Assembly: GCA_032622095.1 (NCBI GenBank)
Contig: CP136063.1
Span: forward strand, 70,161,980 to 70,225,979
DNA: 64,000 nt
Direction of reading: 5' to 3'
DNA from: Siphonodentalium dalli
Taxonomy: Eukaryota > Mollusca > Scaphopoda > Gadilida > Siphonodentaliidae
The position numbers were made by a program, and so were the translations under genes. The notes beneath the pieces were generated by a model. It ran no database searches and was not told the DNA's origin. It was given only the letters and a program-made list of their open reading frames with translations. Shown piece by piece: positions 59,124 to 64,000 of this stretch (position 1 is the first letter of the stretch; each line of letters opens with the position of its first letter).

Positions 59124-59762
59124 AGGTAGCAATACACGATTTCCAGCAATTTTGCCTGGGATGGGGTACTGTACTAATGCTAAGCCATTATCGTTGGCAT
59201 ATATTCCATCGAGCATGTTTTAATTTCGACAGAAATTTTAGGTGTAATCATATAAATGTACTTTTGGTTCTTCGTACAGTTTGTCATTGAGTTATGTCCC
59301 TTGGTTAGCACACACGAACCGCTCAATTTTACCCATTTATTTACTCAAATTGGCCATTTTCAACCCAAAAACAGACCATGATAGAGCGAATGTCAGTAAA
59401 TAAGATTCTTCCACCTGATAGAGCTATGCTAGAGCTGAGAAATATTTGAAATAGAAAAAAAGTTATCGTATCAATTTGAAAAAAAAGTCTTGCGAGCCCA
59501 GATGACAGAATTCAGGGGAGAGAAATCGGGCTATTTACCTGTAATCAATAACACAGAGTTGGCCTTCACTGAATACGAAAACCCTGTTGCGTATCCAAAT
59601 TTTTTACTTTTTTGAGAACTTTCCCAGTTTTGTAAAATAAATAAACCTTCAAACCAGTAATGACACAGTTAACACAGGCTACACTGGCCATTATGCCCCC
59701 CAGATACTTATATTTCTATTTTTCAGACCCCCTACAACCCGTGAAATCGTGTACTGCTACCT
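59124..59762. mobile_element. TA-flanked MITE next to the satellite
   Basis: AGGTAGCAATACACGATTTC at 59124 pairs with GAAATCGTGTACTGCTACCT ending at 59762, with one mismatch. TA lies outside both ends (59122-59123 and 59763-59764). It has no coding capacity. The satellite array begins at the base after its target duplication. Confidence 0.75.
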
Positions 59763-59764
59763 TA

Positions 59765-62700
59765 CCGCAAACCCGGATCAGTTGACCCTCGGTTGCCCAC
59801 CTACAGATATCCTTGGGGGATGGCAAATAAGAAATCGACCAATTTTGAAGGAAATTTCGTATAGTTTGAGTATTTAGTGGCACAAGTTGTCGCTATATGC
59901 CCACATAATCACCATTCCTACTCGCGTTACCGAAAACCAGGACCAGTTGACCCTCGGTTGACCACCTACAGATATCCTGGGGGGGTGGCAAATAAGAAAT
60001 CGACCAATTTTGAAGGAAATTTCGTTTAGTTTGAGTATTTAGTGGCACAAGTTGTCGCTATATGCCCACATAATCACCATTCCTACCCGCCTTACCGAAA
60101 ACCCGAACCAGTTGACCCTCGGTTGACCACCTACAGATATCCTGGGGAGATGGCAAATAAGAAATCGACCAATTTTGAAGGAAATTTCGTATAGTTTGAG
60201 TATTTAGTGGCACAAGTTGCCGCTATAAGCCCACATAATCACCATTCCTACCCACCTTGCCGAAAACCAGGACCAGTTGACCCTCAGTCGACCACCAACA
60301 GATATCCTGGGGGGGGGGGGTGGCAAATAAGAAATCGACCAATTTTGAAGGAAATTTCGTATAGTTTGAGTGTTTAGTGGCACAAGTTGCCGCTATAACC
60401 CCACGTAATCACCATTCCTACCGCCTTACCGAAAACCCGGACCAGTTGACCCTCGGTTGACCACCTACAGATATCCTGGGGGGATGGCAAATAAGAAATC
60501 GACCAATTTTGAAGGAAATTTCGTATAGTTTGAGTATTTAGTGGCACAAGTTGCCGCTATAAGCCCACATAATCACCATTCCTACCCGCCTTGCCAAAAA
60601 TCCGGACCAGTTGACCCTCGGTCGACCACCAACAGATATCCTGGGGGGGGGGATGGCAAATGAGAAATCGACCAATTTTGAAGGAAATTTCGTATAGTTT
60701 GAGTATTTAGTGGCACAAGTTGCCGCTATAAGCCCACATAATCACCATTCCTACCCACCTTGCCGAAAACCCGAACCAGTTGACCTTCGGTCGACCACCA
60801 ACAGATATCCTGGGGGGGGGGGGATGGCAAATAAGAAATCGACCAATTTTGAAGGAAATTTCGTATAGTTTGAGTATTTAGTGGCACAAGTTGCCGCTAT
60901 AACCCCACATAATCACCATTCCTACCGCCTTACCGAAAACCCTGTCCAGTTGACCCTCGGTTGACCACCTACAGATATCCTGGGGGGATGGCAAATAAGA
61001 AATCGACCAATTTTGAAGGAAATTGCGTATAGTTTGAGTATTTAGTGGCACAAGTTGCCGCTATAAGCCCACATAATCACCATTCCTACCCACCTTGCCG
61101 AAAACCCGAACCAGTTGACCCTCGGTCGACCACCAACAGATATCCTGGGGGGGATGGCAAATAAGAAATCGACCAATTTTGAAGGAAATTTCGTATAGTT
61201 TGAGTATTTAGTGGCACAAGTTGCCGCTATAACCCCACATAATCACCATTCCTACCGCCTTACCGAAAACCCTGTTCAGTTGACCCTCGGTTGACCACCT
61301 ACAGATATCCTGGGGGGATGGCAAATAAGAAATCGACCAATTTTTGAAGGAAATTTCGTATAGTTTGAGTATTTAGTGGCACAAGTTGCCGCTATAAGCC
61401 CACATAATCACCATTCCTACCCGCCTTGCCGAAAACCCGGACCAGTTGACCCCTTGGTCGACCACCAACATATATCCTGGGGGGGGGGGGTGGCAAATAA
61501 GAAATCGACCAATTTTGAAGGAAATTTCGTATAGTTTGAGTATTTAGTGGCACAAGTTGTCGCTATATGCCCACATAATGACCATTCATACCCGCCTTAC
61601 CGAAAACCCGGACCAATTGGACCCTCGGTTGACCACCTACAGATATCCTGGGGGATGGCAAATAAGAAATCGACCAATTTTGAAGGAAATTTCGTATAGT
61701 TTGATTATTTAGTGGCACCAAGTTGCCGCTATAAGCCCACATAATCACCATTCCTAACCGCCTTGCTGAAAACCCGGACCAGTTGATCCTCGTTTGTCCA
61801 CCTACAGATATCCTGGGGGGATGGCAAATAAGAAATCGACCAATTTTGAAGGAAATTTCGTATAGTTTGAGTATTTAGTGGCACAAGTTTACGCTATATG
61901 CCTACATAACCGCCATTCCTACCCGCCTTACCGAAAACTCGGATCAGTTGACCCTCGGTTGCCCACCTACAGATATCCTTGGGGGATGGCAAATAAGAAA
62001 TCGACCAATTTGAAGGAAATTTCGTATAGTTTGATTAATTAGTGGCACAAGTTGCCGCTATAAGCCCACATAATCACCATTCCTAACCGCCTTGCTGAAA
62101 ACCCGGACCAGTTGACCCTCGTTTGTCCACCTACAGATATCCTGGGGGGATGGCAAATAAGAAATCGACCAATTTTGAAGGAAATTTCGTATAGTTTGAG
62201 TATTTAGTGGCACAAGTTGCCGCTATAAGCCCACATAATCACCATTCCTACCCACCTTGCCGAAAACCAGGACCAGTTGACCCCTCGGTTCCGACCACCA
62301 ACAGATATCCTGGGGGGGGTGGCAAATAAGAAATCGACCAAATTTGAAGGAAATTTCGTATAGTTTTGAGTGTTTAGTGGCACAAGTTGCCGCTATAACC
62401 CCCACGTAATCACCATTCCTACCGCCCTTACCGAAAACCCAGACCAGTTGACCCTCGGTTGACCACCTACAGATATCCTGGGGGGATGGCAAATAAGAAA
62501 TCGACCAATTTTGAAGGAAATTTCGTATAGTTTGAGTATTTAGTGGCACAAGTTGCCGCTATAAGCCCACATAATCACCATTCCTACCCGCCTTGCCGAA
62601 AATCCGGACCAGTTGACCCTCGGTCGACCACCAACAGATATCCTGGGGGGGGATGGCAAATGAGAAATCGACCAATTTTGAAGGAAATTTCGTATAGTTT

Positions 62701-64000
62701 GAGTATTTAGTGGCACAAGTTGCCGCTATAAGCCCACATAATCACCATTCCTACCCACCTTGCCGAAAACCCGAACCAGTTGACCCTCGGTCGACCACCA
62801 ACAGATATCCTGGGGGGGATGGCAAAATAAGAAATCGACCAATTTTGAAGGAAATTTCGTATAGTTTGAGTATTTATGGCACAAGTTGCCGCTATAACCC
62901 CACATAATCACCATTCCTACCGCCTTACCGAAAACCCTGTTCAGTTGACCCTCGGTTGACCATCTACAGATATCCTGGGGGGATGGCAAATAAGAAATCG
63001 ACCAATTTTGAAGGAAATTTTCGTATAGTTTGAGTATTTAGTGGCACAAGTTGCCGCTATAAGCCCACATAATCACCATTCCTACCCGCCTTGCCGAAAA
63101 CCCGGACCAGTTGACCCTTGGTCGACCACCAACATATATCCTGGGGGGGGGGTTTCAAATAAGAAATCGACCAATTTTGAAGAAAATTTCGTTATAGTTT
63201 GAGTATTTAGTGGCACAAGTTGTCGCTATATGCCCACATAATGACCATTCATACCCGCCTTACCGAAAACCCGGACCAATTGACCCTCGGTTGACCACCT
63301 ACAGATATCTGGGGGGATGGCAAATAAGAAATCGACCAATTTTGAAGGAAATTTCGTATAGTTTGATTATTTAGTGGCACAAGTTGCCGCTATAAGCCCA
63401 CATAATCACCATTCCTAACCGCCTTGCTGAAAACCCGGACCAGTTGACCCTCGTTTGTCCACCTACAGATATCCTGGGGGGATGGCAAATAAGAAATCGA
63501 CCAATTTTGAAGGAAATTTCGTATAGTTTGAGTATTTAGTGGCACAAGTTTACGCTATATGCCTACATAACCGCCATTCCTACCCGCCTTACCGAAAACC
63601 CGGATCAGTTGACCCTCGGTTGCCCACCTACAGATATCCTTGGGGGATGGCAAATAAGAAATCGACCAATTTTGAAGGAAATTTCGTATAGTTTGAGTAT
63701 TTAGTGGCACAAGTTGTCGCTATATGCCACATAATCACCATTCCTACCCGCGTTACCGAAAAACCAGTACCAGTTGACCCTCGGTTGACCACCAACAGAT
63801 ATCCTGGGGGGGATGGCAAATGAGAAATCGACCAATTTTGAAGGAAATTTCGTATAGTTTGAGTATTTAGTGGCACAAGTTGCCGCTATAAAGCCCACAT
63901 AATCACCATTCCTACCCACCTTGCCGAAAACCCGAACCAGTTGACCCTCGGTCGACCACCAACAGATTATCCTGGGGGGGATGGCAAATAAGAAATCGAC
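59765..64000. repeat. Satellite array, ~165 bp unit, ~25 copies, open at window end
   Basis: Each unit contains CAGTTGACCCTCGG, ACAGATATCCTGG, a run of about 4-12 Gs, TGGCAAATAAGAAATCGACC, TTTGAAGGAAATTTCGTATA and CCACATAATCACCATTCCTA. The CAGTTGACC landmark falls at 59781, 59946, 60111, 60276, 60445 and 60610, giving a 165 bp period that varies with the G-run. Variant units recur at multi-unit spacing, so it has a higher-order pattern. The short frames called on both strands are repeat-derived. The true end lies outside the window. Confidence 0.97.

Noticed and set aside
59765-64000. Regularly spaced repeats that could suggest a CRISPR array
   Set aside because: The whole 165 bp unit is repeated with no unique spacers, and the rest of the window is clearly eukaryotic. 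It is a satellite.

Overview
This is animal (metazoan) nuclear DNA, AT-rich and dominated by repeats. Nothing looks bacterial or viral. Exons are short, and every junction of the main gene follows GT-AG. The repeats include a tRNA-derived SINE, Helitron-like ends, a DIRS-type retroelement, L1-like LINE pieces and many TA- or TTAA-flanked miniature elements. This mix suits a lophotrochozoan, most likely a mollusc. That assignment rests on repeat style and is an inference.

The window is largely one gene on the + strand (about 9.84-53.6 kb). A TATA box at 9806 is followed by eight coding exons: 9883-9925, 11407-11454, 13228-13365, 17462-17638, 19997-20161, 27964-28128, 50616-50789 and 53322-53560. 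All seven introns are phase 1. The joined frame is open for 382 codons and encodes a signal peptide, four thrombospondin type-1 (TSP1)-like modules of decreasing conservation, and two C-terminal exons I do not recognise. A second phase-1-compatible last exon with its own stop and poly(A) signal lies at 54963-55288, so the gene may have two alternative 3' ends.

The introns hold the rest. There are two piggyBac-like MITEs with nested palindromes (one upstream at 3.5 kb, one in intron 2). A 2.7 kb foldback occupies intron 5 (21.1-23.8 kb). Helitron-like elements lie at 24.5-26.9 and 32.5-33.1 kb, with a third at the window start. A decayed DIRS reverse transcriptase (28.8-32.0 kb, minus) is split by a 2.2 kb inverted-repeat insertion. 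There is also a LINE fragment inside a ~190 bp tandem array (33.9-35.9 kb), several TA-flanked elements (36-43 kb) and a near-identical 0.52 kb duplication (44.2/45.9 kb). An intronless C2H2 zinc-finger gene (minus, 47972-48682) is nested in the 22 kb intron 6, next to a possible two-exon transcript with one zinc-finger-like motif (46.6-47.5 kb).

Downstream of the gene are a decayed L1-type ORF1 (56.3-57.2 kb), a perfect 53 bp inverted repeat (58.3-58.5 kb), a TA-flanked element (59.1-59.8 kb) and, abutting it, a ~165 bp satellite that runs off the window end. The satellite has a higher-order pattern and a variable G-tract in each unit. I see no CRISPR array, rRNA or functional tRNA gene. All assignments are from reading the sequence; no database search was possible.
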